Program-made: the position numbers and the translations under genes | Shown: positions 1 to 12,054 of the stretch, one piece after another | Layout of the letters: each line of letters begins with the position of its first letter | How positions within the stretch are numbered: the first letter of the stretch is position 1 | The notes under the pieces: generated by a model | Databases searched by the model: none | Seen by the model: the letters and a program-made list of their open reading frames with translations, nothing else | What the model was told of the DNA's origin: nothing | Origin: Polytrichum commune | Taxonomy: Eukaryota > Streptophyta > Polytrichopsida > Polytrichales > Polytrichaceae | Length of the DNA stretch: 64,000 nucleotides | Direction of reading: 5' to 3' | NCBI GenBank assembly: GCA_950295325.1 | Contig: OX485806.1 | Location: forward strand, 10,416,001-10,480,000

Positions 1-800
1 TGGGGGGTGGGGGGGGGGGGTGGGCAATCTACCTGCCTGCCTAACTTAGCTGCAACTTCATCATCCCCTCCCCTCCGAATTCGCGTGAGTAAAAAAATCA
101 GTCCCCAGGGGAGAGATTAAACGGCGGTAAAGCCGAGCGGAAACCCATCATTTGGTGTACGAATCGAACGGTGGTAAAGCTAAACATCCTCCAGCGATGG
201 TTGTAAGTGCAAGAATCTTGGGAGTGAAGAAAAACCTGCGGGGGAGCTACTTCGTAGGGTAGCGGAGGGGATTTTGCTGTCGGTCTGCAGCACAGAGCGA
301 CCTTGCAGATCGTCGACGTTGCAGCCGCTGGGCAGGCACTCGAAAGTTCGTTGGGCTGCGGCTGTTGCTGCTGCTGATGCTGTTGCTGGCCGTCGTAGGC
401 TTCTTGGCCTTGGGAAGCGTGTGGGCCGACAGGGCTACTAGTAGAGCAGTGCAGGCGAAGCATGCATAGCCCCACAGCTTCCGTCCTCCGGATTCCTTTA
501 TAAGCCCACCCCACAGCCCTCCGCCTACCTCCCCGCTTCAACACAAATGCAACAAATGCGGTTGTAGTGTTCAATCACTCACTCAACTCCTCACTTCCAC
601 ATCTCAAAATCTCATCTCCAATCTCATCGCCCGCCAGCTTCGCCTTCTTCGCAGTACTCCACCCATCAGGCTGTGGGTTCACTAGCTGTGAGCATTACAA
701 AGGTGTGCGTTTTACAAGCTTGGTAGTGGTGGTGGTGGTGGTGTAGGAGGCGGCGGAGGTTATCAAGTAACTCGAGGAGGATACCCAGCTTGTATAGCCT
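1..800. other. Left-edge region, no protein gene; candidate promoter and leader start
   Basis: I see no supported protein gene here. The 158-codon open frame at 98-574 on the minus strand is low-complexity (CAG/CAA-type glutamine run) and has no recognisable domain. On the plus strand a TATA-like TTTATAAG lies at 497-504, followed by a CT-rich, ATG-poor stretch at about 570-645 that resembles a plant 5' leader. This could be the promoter of the NAC gene whose coding region starts at 5898, with one or more leader introns in between, or of an unrelated non-coding transcript. The window opens with a run of 12 G (9-20). Confidence 0.3.
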
Positions 801-807
801 TATAAGA

Positions 808-1740
808 AATTGGTAAGGATGATCGGTCGAGGTTGAGGTTTTTGTTCAGGTGTGGTGGATGAATTTTAAGGCATTTTGAGGGGGGGTTGGGGGGGGGGGG
901 GGGGGACTACTGGCAGGAATGGAATTACTCGCGGATGGTGTTGTTGGGAAGGGTTGGGGTGGTTCGGTGTTGCCAAAGATGAGATAGCGGATGGGGTTGG
1001 GTTGGTTTAGTGTTGCCAAGAATTTCGTGCATGTGTGTTGTGTCGAGTCATAGATACGGTGGTGGACACCACCCGGCCCCGTCGGAGCTCGACATCGCTC
1101 ATTGGTAAGACAAAAATATGTTGATCGGAGGAGGTTGAGGTTGAGGTTGAGGCTGAGTTTCATGTTATACATGTGTGGGCTAAGTGGTGGAGCCGGCCAG
1201 TGGAGTGGTAACCGGTGCATTTGAGAGTCGTGTGTCAGTAATGGTCCATCGCCTGATGGGAGTTGCGATGATGTGAAACGGTGAGGATCGGTGTTGATGG
1301 GAATCGGGGTTTGTTATGGCGTTTGGATGGGCTTGTGGGTGCCACAGTTTTCATGCATGTGTGTTTGTGTGGAGTTTTAGAGTCTGAGCGATCACCATCC
1401 CCATATAACTTTATTATTGGTAAGAAAAAACATCGGAGGTTGAGGTTCTATGCAGGGTTTCATGTGGATGTGTGGGTTAAGTGGTTGAAACTTTAGCCTA
1501 GTGAAGTGTAAAATCGGTGCATTTGAGGGTGGTTGCGATGGACCTGATCGATGCAGACGGCGAGGGTCGATCGACGTTAAGGAATGTTGATGAAGTTTGG
1601 GTTGGTGCCACAGTTTCATCGTGGTTCTTGTAGTTTATTTCGAGTTGCACCTGCAGAGATTGAGTTCTTATGGAGGGTTTCATCATGCGTGGGTTAAGCG
1701 GTTGAGCCTAGACGAGTGCAAACCGGTGCATTTTGATGCA
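808..1740 (+). repeat. Diverged tandem array, about four copies, upstream of the NAC gene
   Basis: Four related segments lie at about 808-880, 1101-1225, 1416-1526 and 1658-1740. Each begins with or contains ATTGGTAAG, then a GGAGGTTGAGGTT segment, then GGGTTTCATG, GTGGGTTAAGTGGTTGAGCC and finally CGGTGCATTTGAG. Spacing between copies is about 220-315 bp and similarity decays between copies. ATTGGTAAG resembles a splice donor, so the unit could derive from a duplicated leader exon end. That last point is inference. Confidence 0.65.
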
Positions 1741-4700
1741 TTTGTGTGAAATTTTGAGGCTCGATGGTGAGAATTCTGGCCGGTTTGGAATGGTGCCACA
1801 GTTCGTCGTGCAGAAGCTGTGTTGATGTGTGAGTTGATTCGATCCTTCACATGTACGTGGGCTGTACATTCCAAAATGGTGCAGAAAGGATTAAATTGTG
1901 GTAGGAGGTTTTGCAGTGGATCGATCGATCGCCCTGATCATCATTAGCATCCCAAAATCTTCGCCCTGCGTACATTTTCTGTGTCACTCGTCTGCTCATG
2001 TGCTTCTGTGGAGTGTGTCTCCAGGAAGTCGATTGCGTGCACATCTCATGCTTCTGTGTTGAGTTCCTCTAAGCTGTGCACGTTGATGATGCGTTCTGTA
2101 GAAGCTAAGAGCTATTAAGGGAGCCGTTGTGGAGTGGACTCATCCTTCCTTATCCAACTTTCTTGCTCCTGCACTGATCATCTAATGACCTTGTAGCTTC
2201 AACTCCACTCAACCTGTCTAAGCACTTCTTCTGCTTTGCCTTCTCTACTCCTCGAACATCTTGCTTCTCTGGATGGCTTCTTACATGGTGGAGGGTTAAC
2301 CTCCAGTTCCTCAAGCTCGTCGATTTATAACTAAACTAAGTCTGTCGTAAATTGGCTTTTCCCACATAGAGGAGCACTAGTTGTAACAGAAACATCCTCT
2401 CTCATCATGTTTTTTTTCTCTCGTGCCTACAGACTCATCTTTAGTGCTCTTATGTTACATACTGACAGGTGATGATCGTGGAGCTTTCCACTAGTAACCA
2501 TATATGCATCCTTAGTTAGTACCGTGTTCATCAGCATTGGAATAATTTGGCAACCTACCATGTCAATCCATTAGATGCTAAATTAGGTTGATTCTGTGTA
2601 CATTATTCCCCGCAAAATGCCTGGAGTGAGTACTGCTCAGAATCTGAAGATCATGAGAAGAAGTACTACTTTATACTGTACCACTGTATGATGAACCTTC
2701 GATGTGACGCCTCTCTCTCTCCGTACCGACGATTTCATGCTACATATAGGTTTCTACAGCTAGGTTCCGTTTTTAGAAGATGATGAATATCGTTTACCTC
2801 CTATAAAATTTCAGGAACTAAGCAGTGCATATAAGTGCATCAGTCGGTTTTGGTCGGTTCGCGAACGACGTCTATGGTAAGATTTTCATGTCTATGTGGT
2901 CGCTGATGAACTTAGGATCTCTGTGGAAGGATCGGTACCATGAAACATGTAACTTTTCGGCTGGATGTCTGTAGCTAGAGTAGAAATCATCATCATCATG
3001 GTATGTCTGTACAAACTCACTAACTAGTGAAATGTACCGCCTACTCCGCCGGAAGAGGTTGCGTACCAGGCAAGAAACCCTAACCTGCAAGACTAAACCC
3101 AGAGATCTCTCTTACATATGTGCAACCTGAGATATCGACTCAAGGTTTGCATTTCTACACTGGTACTTATAGTTCTGTCATCAATTTGCAGTGTTGATGC
3201 ATGATCTGTTCCTCATAAGGATCAACAGACTTTGCTTTCCTGGAGATTTCATTTTGGTTCAGAACTGGTAAGAGTTCTCTGGTTTATAAACTTGTTGGTG
3301 CAAACATCAACATTAACAGGCCTGATGCTGAAGTCCGTGAATACTAAGAAGTTGCAGAGAAATCCATAAACTAGGTTTATTACATGTTTCTCGAAGTTCA
3401 TCAGGGGTTATTCGATGAACATAGGCTTGCTGTGCAGAGGGTAAAGCTAGGATGATGTCAATGAACATGTTTAAATCCATGTCCAAGTTTAATACATGCC
3501 AGTGCTGAATGATGTTTGGCCAGTGATGGATGGCTAATAAGCTGAGATCATCACAAGAGCTTGTTAGTTCTTGTTGATGATCTTCGATGTAGTTGGAGAT
3601 CATATACCTAACCCCCCAACGTTGGGGATGCGGATCAATGGTGAGAAGATTAGAGGTGGAACGTGATCTCATAGTTTTCGGAGCCCTGCTGGAGTCTAGC
3701 TGTACAGCAGAACACATTGATGCAGTATAAAATTTAGACCAGTCCTGTGGAGCGTTACACAAATCCCTTCACCGGGATTCCTGTAACGATGTCTACGCAC
3801 CTTGCGGGCACTTGCTGAGTCATGCAATTGGCTGGGTCCACCGATGTGTTAATTCACAGGGTTAATTCTCAATAAATGTATATATATGCATATATATACA
3901 AATATGCATATATATATATATATATATGTATATTTATTTACACATACTCTGCTTTGGCCGGCAGCGGTAGACATGGTTACCACATCAGTGTCGACTCTTG
4001 CTGACTCATCGTCATGACCTCTCTAATGATCGCGCTGACTTCACACCATCTTTAATTCAATCTAGCATGCAAAATCATCTCTTTCTTGAAGTGATATGAA
4101 GGAAGTTGGGATGATTTATAGTTTTCTGCAACACGAGTTTTGATTGTGTGCATGATTTGTAGCCATTGCATGAGCGTTATTGTAGTTCTAGGTGAAGAAG
4201 AAGAAGATCAGTCCTCCCAGCTGCATGGCCGGGCCGACTGACTGATGAATCTCCTCCTCAGCTACATATATAGTAGGGGTAAAAAAACCACCTAGTATGA
4301 GAGTCTATAAGTTGTAACTTAGTCTTTCAGGTTAGGAAATCTCTTTTGGAGATATATAAGATCTCTGTTGGACTTTATTCATCAGGCCGACCGACAGTGC
4401 ATAGAGGAGTGATGAGTAGTGCAGATGAATCTAAATATATCGTTGTCCTAAATCATGTATGTACTCATGATCTACCAACCTGGTGTGGAGACTGGAGCAC
4501 CACATGATGATGAGCAGGAAGGTTCAATGCAGAGTAGATCTATCTGGACTCCTCACATGATGGTGTGTTTGAAAGGGTTGAGTTATAGCCTAGTGCTGCT
4601 TGCTTGCTTGCTTGCTGCATGCAGCGGTGAACCTTCGCGAGACGCGGCAAGCCTTGTAGCCTCCACGTAATTCCCTTCACTTCGCAAACCCAGAAAAAAC

Positions 4701-5860
4701 CATCAGCAGACCTCGATAAAGCTCTGCGCAGGCTGGCCCTGGGAGGACTTGGAGTTGAACCTCAGTTATCAGAAATCACGGCAAAAGCGTACAGGGCCAA
4801 AGTTGGTCCCACAATAAAGAAAAGTGGTAAAAGGTGTCCTTTTGGGACGGTTGGTTCATTATTCGTCATGCAATACCATCCTTACTCTCGGTAACTCAAG
4901 ATCAGTAAAAACTGAATCACATACCAATGTGAACACTGTGGATTCAACCTCCGAGAGTGTTGAGCAAAGAAATTACCTAGGTCCTCACCTTTTAATAATG
5001 GAAATCTCTCTGACACTGCTGGAGGTTAGCCCTCTCTTTGACTTTGCTTGACTTTCTGTTCCTGCTACCAGCCCATCTTTAGCTGGGTTACACCGGAGCA
5101 TTATATAAGACCCTTCCAACCTTCTTGCTGAAGCTTTTGTTGTAGCTGAGCTGCTTGATGAGTCTCCTCCTTCACCTGTTTTGCTTTAGTGATCACCATA
5201 GCAGCACTGGTGAAGATCATTAGCTGTGCCTGCAGTGTCCCTTGTGGTCTTTTAGTCTGTCACGGGTCTTCCCCCTTGTTGGGCAGTAGCAGACAGACAG
5301 ACAGACAGACAGGCTGAAGGTGATGATTCAGGATTTCCGGGTATGTTGATGCATGATTGATGGTATTGAATGATGATGAGGACTCTCGGGCAGCAAACAG
5401 CGCAGTTTTCCCAAGCTCTAATTTGTCTGGCTGATTCATGTGGTGATGTTTCTGTGAATGTTATCATGTATATTGTGAGCTGGAAGTTATCCACGGGGAA
5501 GTTATTCATTCTTGTCAGATTGACAGCATAACCGAATCATCATGTGTAGCATTACTTCATAGCCAACAACATCTGTTTATGTTAATGATCATACATAACC
5601 CAGACATTTAGTTGCTGATGATGATCTGTGTGCACAACTACAATAAGAGTCGCTCGTCCAATATTTTGGGAAGAAGATTCGGATGATCACTGATCTTTCA
5701 ACGAGATGTATATATATGATGAAAAGACTATGCAAGACAACTCCATAGCTGGTGCAATAAGAAATTGAAGTGTGCTGAGGAAGTAAATTTATAGTAAGAG
5801 TTGTAATTCAATGATATGTATTTCTGACCCGCATGAGCTCATGTTGTGGTGATGATGTTT
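1741..5860. other. Gene-free region upstream of NAC, possibly leader introns
   Basis: No open frame here shows a recognisable domain or codon structure. The contents I can name are simple repeats: an AT-rich TA/TATG tract at about 3876-3940, a GCTT run at about 4602-4620 and an AGAC run at about 5290-5313. Short ATG-initiated frames, such as 4455-4670 with a lipoprotein-signal-like segment, are created by the GCTT repeat and are not credible genes. The splice-acceptor-like tract just before the NAC start suggests part of this region may be a 5' leader intron. Confidence 0.4.
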
Positions 5861-5870
5861 CTGCTTGCAG
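5851..5870 (+). promoter_or_regulatory. Probable splice acceptor of a 5' UTR intron of the NAC gene
   Basis: A pyrimidine-rich stretch ends in TTTCTGCTTGCAG at 5870, 27 bases before the NAC start codon at 5898. There is no ATG between the acceptor and the start. This is the normal appearance of a leader-intron 3' splice site, so the true promoter probably lies some distance upstream. The matching donor was not identified. Confidence 0.5.
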
Positions 5871-5897
5871 CTTCCGGACAACAACATTAGCAACAAG

Positions 5898-7638
5898 ATG
5901 AGTCAACTATCATCCGCACGAGTGCCGGTAGGGTTCAGATTCCATCCCACCGATGAAGAATTGGTGGGATACTACCTCCCCAAGAAAGTGGGCGCCCTCA
6001 AGATCGACCTGGACCTCATCCGCGACTTGGATCTCTACAAGCTGGAGCCATGGGACCTGCAAGGTTAGATTCATTACTTCGATTAATTTCCAGACACACT
6101 GCCATTTCTCTCCATTGCTTGACATCACGAAGAATCTGTAAAGCCCATGGATACCTCTGTCAATTCCTCCTACAATGTTGTGTAACATCATTGGCATGTC
6201 GAGATATGAATATCTGTATTGTGTGTTCGTGTGTATGTCTATATGTGTGCATTGAAGGTGTTACTGATTATGTTGAGGTCATGTTGCCATGTGTGTTGAT
6301 GTTGGGTTATAACAGACCTTTGCAAGATTCAGTCAGACACAAATGAGAAGCAAACGGACTACTACTTCTTCAGCCGGAAGGACAAGAAATACCCTACAGG
6401 CAACCGGGCTAACCGTGCCACCACCAAAGGATTCTGGAAGGCAACTGGCCGGGACAAACCTATCCACACCAAGCTGCAAACCCTGATTGGCATGCGCAAA
6501 ACCCTTGTGTTCTATCAAGGCCGGGCTCCGCATGGGATGAAGACAGACTGGATCATGCACGAGTTTCGCCTCGACGATGGTCCTGGACGACCAGCTCATG
6601 TAAGTCGTCGTCCTCACACCATTGATACAACTCCCTAATTCTTATTCTTCTTGTGTAGAAAGAAAGCAACTTCGAGCTACCTTACCTTCGGTGACTGTTT
6701 CTCTTGCAAGCAATTCTTTGTCTTCACACCTATTTTCCTATTCTTTGGTAGCTAGCAACCTTTACCTTCGGTGACTGTCTTGCAAGTAATTCTTTGCTGC
6801 ACATTTATTTTGCCATTCTTATGTAGCAAGCAACCTCTACCTTTGGTGACTCTCTGTCTTGGAAGTAATTCTTGTCTCCACACCTATTTGCCATTCTTCT
6901 ACAGCTATGTAGCAACCTTTTACTTGAGTGACTGAAAGACTGTCTTGCAAGTTATTTGTTTGTCCCAACACCTATCTTTTTCCTATTCTTATACAGCTAG
7001 CAACCTCTACCTTCAGCGACTGGCTTTCTTGCCAGTAATTCTATGTCATTTCCTATTCTTCTTATACAGATATCAAAACTCTCTACCTTCAGTGACTGAC
7101 AGTCTTGCAAGTAATTCTTTGCTCCACACGTACTTACCTACTTCTGGAGCAAGCAACCTCTCTACCTTCGTTGACTGTCTGTCTGTCTATCTTTGATGCG
7201 GTTTCTTTGTCTCCAAACCAATCAAATTCCTACTCTTCTGCAGCTAGCAGCAACCTCTACCTTCGGCAACTGCTTGTCTGGGCTTCAAAGCAGTTCTTCA
7301 TCTCTAAAATAGGTAGGCATGGCTATCTTGGCCACTTCCTTTCCATCAAGAAGCAACTTATGCACATGATCTAACGAACTTTGCACGCGCTAAAATCGCA
7401 GGAAGATGGCGGCTGGGTGGTGTGTCGTGTCTTCAAGAAGAACAAGAACCTGAAGATGAAGACGCAAGAGAGGGCATGTTCATTCGAGGAACAGATAGGG
7501 TTACTTCCAGAGATGAGCTCACCGGACATTCTTTCAGGAGGTGGAAGTGGCACATGTAGCTATGGCTTCCCCAGCTTTAACCATCACCATAACTCATCTG
7601 GATATGGAAACAACAATCGCAACAACTTCAAGAACATC

Positions 7639-7669
<31 letters not shown>

Positions 7670-8139
7670 TCAAACAAGAGGTGATCAACCTGGATGAGTA
7701 CACCACCACTTCCGACCATCAGCACAACCAATACTTCCAAACCCCAATGCTCAAGATGGAGAACACCATTGCTCATTCTATGCCGTCCACCTCAGAGTAC
7801 CGGTGCTACTTGCACCGAACCCTGAGCTTGAAGAAAGATGACTATCTGATCGACCCTTATGTGGCCACCACCACCGAAACCTCATCTTTGAGTGACTTCA
7901 ACCAACAACAAGTGGACGATGAGGAGGCCATCTCGGGGCTGGAAAGTTTGGATTGGAATGCCTTGTGCGAAGCACCGGGGAGATCAGACCTACTTCGCCT
8001 CCCTGCAAATGCTTCCTCACCTGCTTTACCGAAGAATGTCGACCCTGCCCCGGTCCTCCTCCATCTCAAGCGCCAAAATTCAGATATCTTCTCGAGTCTG
8101 GAGCTCTGGAATTACAGCCAAATTGCACAAGAACTGTGA
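5898..8139 (+). CDS. NAC-domain transcription factor, VND/NST/SMB (VNS)-like
   Basis: The product is a plant-specific DNA-binding transcription factor expected in the nucleus. Three exons, 5898-6063, 6316-6599 and 7402-8139, join in frame to 395 residues. The ATG at 5898 is the first in frame after the leader acceptor. NAC subdomains A-E are in order in residues 9-165: [17 protein letters not shown] (A), [19 protein letters not shown] (B), [19 protein letters not shown] with [12 protein letters not shown] (C), [17 protein letters not shown] and DWIMHEFRL (D), and [11 protein letters not shown] (E). Intron positions after WDLQ and before subdomain E are standard for the family. The variable C terminus (about 230 residues) has an Asn run from an AAC microsatellite and acidic, Ser-rich stretches typical of activation regions. 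Subdomains B and D look most like the VND/NST/SMB group that controls water-conducting or supportive cell differentiation; this subgroup placement is inference from motif recall. Confidence 0.92.
6660..7300 (+). repeat. Minisatellite of about eight units filling NAC intron 2
   Basis: Nearly all of the 802-bp second intron consists of a tandem repeat with a unit of about 75-90 bp. Each unit contains CTCTACCTTCGGTGACTG, then TCTTGCAAGTAATTCTTTG, then ACACCTATTT, CCTATTCTT and ATACAGCTAGCAAC. Copies start near 6680, 6760, 6834, 6916, 7004, 7083, 7162 and 7255. Several units carry a pyrimidine tract ending in ACAG or GCAG, which looks like a 3' splice site, upstream of the true acceptor at 7401. 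Confidence 0.85.
7633..7670 (+). repeat. AAC microsatellite encoding a poly-Asn run in the NAC protein
   Basis: Uninterrupted AAC triplets encode a run of Asn in the NAC C-terminal region. Such runs are length-variable and lie outside the DNA-binding domain. Confidence 0.9.
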
Positions 8140-8600
8140 GCGCAAGGGGAATTTGTTTGGGGACGAGCTTGAACAAATGGATGGCATTATCATTTTCATC
8201 ATCGTCGTCATCCACCGGAACAACATAACCCCGGAGCTCTGCATACATCACCGCATCAATTGCAAGCGAAGCATCGACCGACTTGCGCCATCTTTTGCAT
8301 CAAGTAAAACAGGTAAACCACCATTGTACATGAAGCTGGAACACATCATCGAATGCAGGGAGTGAAGCATGCAGAGGCTTGTACAGAGGGAGAAGAAGAA
8401 GAAGAAGAAGAAGAAGACTTCGAGATCAAACTCGGCAAGACGAAATTCCATTGACAACATAATCTGCTATCTTTCGGGCTACCTCAAAATTCGGCTGCCA
8501 CTGATCATCCACTCGGAGTTACTTCAAGATAGCAACACAAATGCGTCTGCACCCTTGCTTTATCCTAGCTAGGATGCAATCAGTCAATCATGGTAAAGGA
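8140..8600 (+). other. NAC 3' flank with GAA microsatellite
   Basis: After the TGA at 8137-8139 no further coding region is supported. A purine tract of GAA triplets lies at about 8390-8420. The sequence is probably the 3' UTR of the NAC gene. The open frame at 8369-8572 is a by-product of the GAA run. Confidence 0.45.
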
Positions 8601-8903
8601 GTTACAGCTGAACTTTATACAGATTTGTGATTCAGAAGTTTGCATCGTCATTATCGTCATCATCATGTGTTGGGTGGTCTTCTTCATCAATGCATCGTTA
8701 GGGTTAGTCCACAGATTATAAACTAGAACAGGTCTGGTGAGGAGGTTGGATTAATGACCTTGGTCATAGTTTAGCATTAGGTCGGTCCTCCAGGTAGAAA
8801 TTGATCACAAACAGAAAGATTGTTAAATTACTGTACACAATTTATGCAGTTCCTCTGCTCTGCTCAATACTTTGCGGGGAGCGAGGACTGTTCATTTACA
8901 CTA

Positions 8904-9720
8904 ACATCATCATCATCATCATCACCATCATCATAGCTGCCACACATTGTGGATATTAGAAGATTGCTTGCAGCTTGTATCTTACTGATTTTGCAATTCA
9001 TCAGCGTGATCCATACAAGATTTATTTGTTTCACCCTCAAGCCTTCGAGGTTGTGATGCGTCTTTTTGATTGCAAGCTTTCTCTACAGTATGCCATGAAT
9101 CATGAAATGGTCAGATTGGCTCACAATCAAAACTGAGTTCATGATCCTAGCACCAAACATTGTGGGGATAGATTACATCTTGTATCACTCTGATTTTTCA
9201 ATTCACACTGGAACCATGATCATCAAACCTCTGAGGTTGTGACGCATCATTTCATTGCAAACTTTCTCTACATTTTGCCATGAAGCTTGACGCATAAAGT
9301 CTGGTACATAGTCAAAATTGAGTTCATGATCATAGCACCACACATTGTGAGGATAGATCCTTACATCTTGTATCCTACTTTAATTTTGATCAGACAATTG
9401 CTGCTTGTATGACCATAAATTGTTTTTGCAATTCATCAGCTTGGTGGATAGAGAAAATTGTTTCACCCTCTGTCACCAACCCTAAACCCAAATCTCCAAG
9501 GTTGTGATGCATCCTTGGAGTGCTTGTATCAGAATTCACAGTTGCATTTTGCATTCATTGGATTCATTTTGGCATCATCATTTCTTCCCCACATTGTGGA
9601 CATCATAAGATTGTTGCTTATATCATAACCATTTTATACCTCATCAGCTTCATCCATGGAATACTTGTTTGAAAGCTGTGATGCATCATTTAATTGCAAA
9701 CTCTCTCTAGCCGACATGAA
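8904..9720 (+). repeat. Tandem array of about four units downstream of NAC
   Basis: Four diverged copies of a 180-250-bp unit start near 8936, 9155, 9335 and 9590. Shared pieces include CACACATTGTGGATA, ACATCTTGTATC, GCAATTCATCAGC, GAGGTTGTGATGCATC, ATTGCAAACTTTCTCTACA and GAGTTCATGATCATAGCACC. A CAT microsatellite (about 8908-8934) sits at the left border. No coding potential was found. Confidence 0.8.
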
Positions 9721-9779
9721 GGATGGTGGGAGACTTGCAATTGAATTGGACAACTTAGACTGGGATTCAGGAAAACATG

Positions 9780-10195
9780 GAGGAAAGATATGTCCAAGAC
9801 CAGTAATCCAGATGAGAGTATTGTCCGATTAATTGGGGGAAGAAAACGAGTTGATGGAAACCCTAGTTATACATACTTTGAGAAGTAATGTGGTCGAAAC
9901 ATGGTAACATCACTCTAGGATGCGTATTTTTTATCAATAACATCGAATACATGCAATAAAAATGTGTAACTAGGGTGCAAGTAAATCTAGACAGAAGACT
10001 TATCCAAAAGCAACAATGCACATATGAGTATCGTTTGCACCGACAGTTGATACATACAGATCACAACCCTAATCATACATACTTTGAGAAGCAATGTGGT
10101 CAAATCATCACTACTCTAATTGTGTATGTTTCACAAGTAGCATAGTGTGCAATTGTAACGAGAACATGTTTGTAACATGAATTGTAAGTTGTCCA
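9780..10195 (+). repeat. Two-copy tandem duplication
   Basis: Two diverged copies of an approximately 210-bp unit lie at about 9780-9990 and 10000-10195. The best shared segment is ATACATACTTTGAGAAG, followed by AATGTGGTC, seen at about 9868 and 10074. It directly follows the four-unit array but uses an unrelated unit. Confidence 0.65.
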
Positions 10196-10498
10196 CATTT
10201 AAAGGCTATTGCCATTCCTATTGTAGGACTGGTAAATTAAACTATGTATATATTATGCCCTTCATTCATGCATAAGTCCATATTACTCGATATCTAACAT
10301 GCTAAAAAAAGCCTAAGTCCAAAATTATTATATGTTGAATTCTATCATAGGATCTTCTGATAAAATTATATGGTAGGATCCTTTGATAGAATATGTGAAG
10401 TTAATTGGCCAATAATACTATGATGGTTTTTTTTCAATACATATCCTTTCATATCATAGATTTAACCTCAAAAATGGATATTTGGTTTTTCATATTTT

Positions 10499-10954
10499 AT
10501 TGGCTTTGTTTGTAGGACAGAGACTATGCATCGACTTCTATGTTTCAAGAGCAAATTTCCTAACCACTTTGCGTTCACACTTGGACGTTACTTGTTCCTA
10601 GTATTTTTGGTCCAATTTATTAAACGTGGATGATGAAAGCTTGCATACCTTGGACAACTAACCAACTAACTCAACTATTAGTTAACTAGTTGCTTTTCAT
10701 AACTATCGTTGTTCGCAATTTGACCTGCCAAAAAATGTAGTTAACTATACTTGTTCTAAAATTTAGTTAACTATAGTTGTATATGTCTAGTTAACTATAG
10801 TTGTTCCCTAGAATGTATTGAAAAAAACCTAATTGACTATAGGTGGTTATAGGTATAATAAATAACCATGGACTGGCATGAGCAAAGTGTACAACTACAA
10901 TTGTAGTCTTTCATAAGAAAGGACAGAGCCTCACGCTTCTACCGTTTTCTTGTT
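10499..10954 (+). repeat. 456-bp interspersed repeat, left arm of an inverted pair
   Basis: This copy begins TTGGCTTTGTTTGTAGGAC and ends CCGTTTTCTTGTT. A second copy of exactly the same length lies in inverse orientation at 14198-14653, and a third, internally altered, lies in direct orientation at 31135-31551. The middle holds reiterated near-palindromic AGTTAACTATAGTTGTT motifs. No coding capacity is present. It could be the long terminal inverted repeat of a foldback-type DNA element or an independent non-autonomous element. Confidence 0.75.
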
Positions 10955-11279
10955 ATCATAACATTCGAGCTTTCACTAAGAATTTACATCTCTCTTTTGA
11001 AATTTAGATATATTGGAAGTGTATTGATAGATCCGGCCATAGAATTGAAGCAACCCAGAACTCTGATTTTCGAAAACATCTCTAGATTCACTTAAATAAG
11101 AATTCTTGGTTGTTTGCCACCTTATACTACTCGGATTCACGAGGTTCAATAATTTCATACGTCTACAAAATGTATCTAGAGAAGCCAAGATCAATCTCAA
11201 AAAGTTTTGGACCTAATCATGAATTGTTATGGATTAATCAAAGTCCAATCATAGTCTGCCACAAGAAGGTCACATAAGT

Positions 11280-11296
11280 CCCCCCCCCCCCCCCCC
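11280..11296. repeat. Poly-C run of 17
   Basis: An uninterrupted run of 17 C, one of several long G or C homopolymers in this window. It is followed by AT-rich sequence with no gene. Confidence 0.95.
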
Positions 11297-11474
11297 AATT
11301 ATATCAACCATGAAACCCAAAATAGCTAACAAATCTCTTTCAAGCACATGCCTTTTTGGTGTCCATTACCATATCAGCATCTATTAAACCACCACTTCAT
11401 TGTAGGTGTCCAATTAAGATAAGTAACTAAAATAGGCTCGCTTACCTTAGTGCTAATGAATCAAGCTTCAACAA

Positions 11475-12054
11475 GGGACCAGAGCCCTACATTGGGTGCC
11501 CATGCCCACCCATGCCCATGGGTTTTGGGTGGGCATGGCTGCGATATTATTGTTCATGGGCGGGCATGGGTTCAATATTATTGTTCATGGGTGAGCATGG
11601 GCTAAAGCAAAGCATATTGGAAGGGGTCATTGAATGAGCTCTCATTCAATGCTTTCGAGGGTAAGAGCATTGAATCACCTTCACCTAGTAAAGTGCATCC
11701 CTGCATCCAACTCCAAATCGGAGTCAAACTTCTCGGATGCAGGGAATACTCTAACCAAGAAGCGCTCCGGGTTGAAGCCAGCGATAGTGAACGACATTTT
11801 ATTTGTCCGATCCAACCAAGACTTGGTGTAGGCGGGTAATACACATTACACAAATTTTGAATACATGGGCGCAATTTGAATAGCATGGGTGGGCATGGGT
11901 GAGCACATGTCATGATATGTGTGGGTATGGGTGGGCATGGGTGCGCACATGTCATGCTATGGGTGGGCATGGGTGGGCATAGGTCGCTGCTAATGGGCAT
12001 GGTCTGGGTATGGGTGCAATTTAAAAGGAAAATGTTGGGCTCTGCAAGGGACCC
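11475..12054. mobile_element. MITE-like element containing a GGGTGGGCAT minisatellite
   Basis: The left end GGGACCAGAGCCCTACATT and the reverse complement of the right end GGGTCCCTTGCAGAGCCCAAC form imperfect terminal inverted repeats. The pentamer AACAA flanks both ends (11470-11474 and 12055-12059) and may be a target-site duplication. The 580-bp interior carries a degenerate minisatellite based on CATGGGTGGGCATGGG (11500-11600 and 11885-12010), which generates repetitive open frames on both strands (for example 11602-12063 minus) that are not genes. No transposase is present. The 5-bp duplication does not fit the common plant superfamilies, so classification is open. Confidence 0.55.

Noticed and set aside
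98..574. 158-codon open frame on the minus strand with a Gln run
   Set aside because: It is low-complexity, has no domain and overlaps a promoter- and leader-like plus-strand sequence; the Gln run is a trinucleotide repeat.
4455..4670. Short protein with a lipoprotein-signal-like hydrophobic stretch
   Set aside because: The hydrophobic part is made by a GCTT microsatellite, and bacterial lipobox logic does not apply in a plant nucleus.
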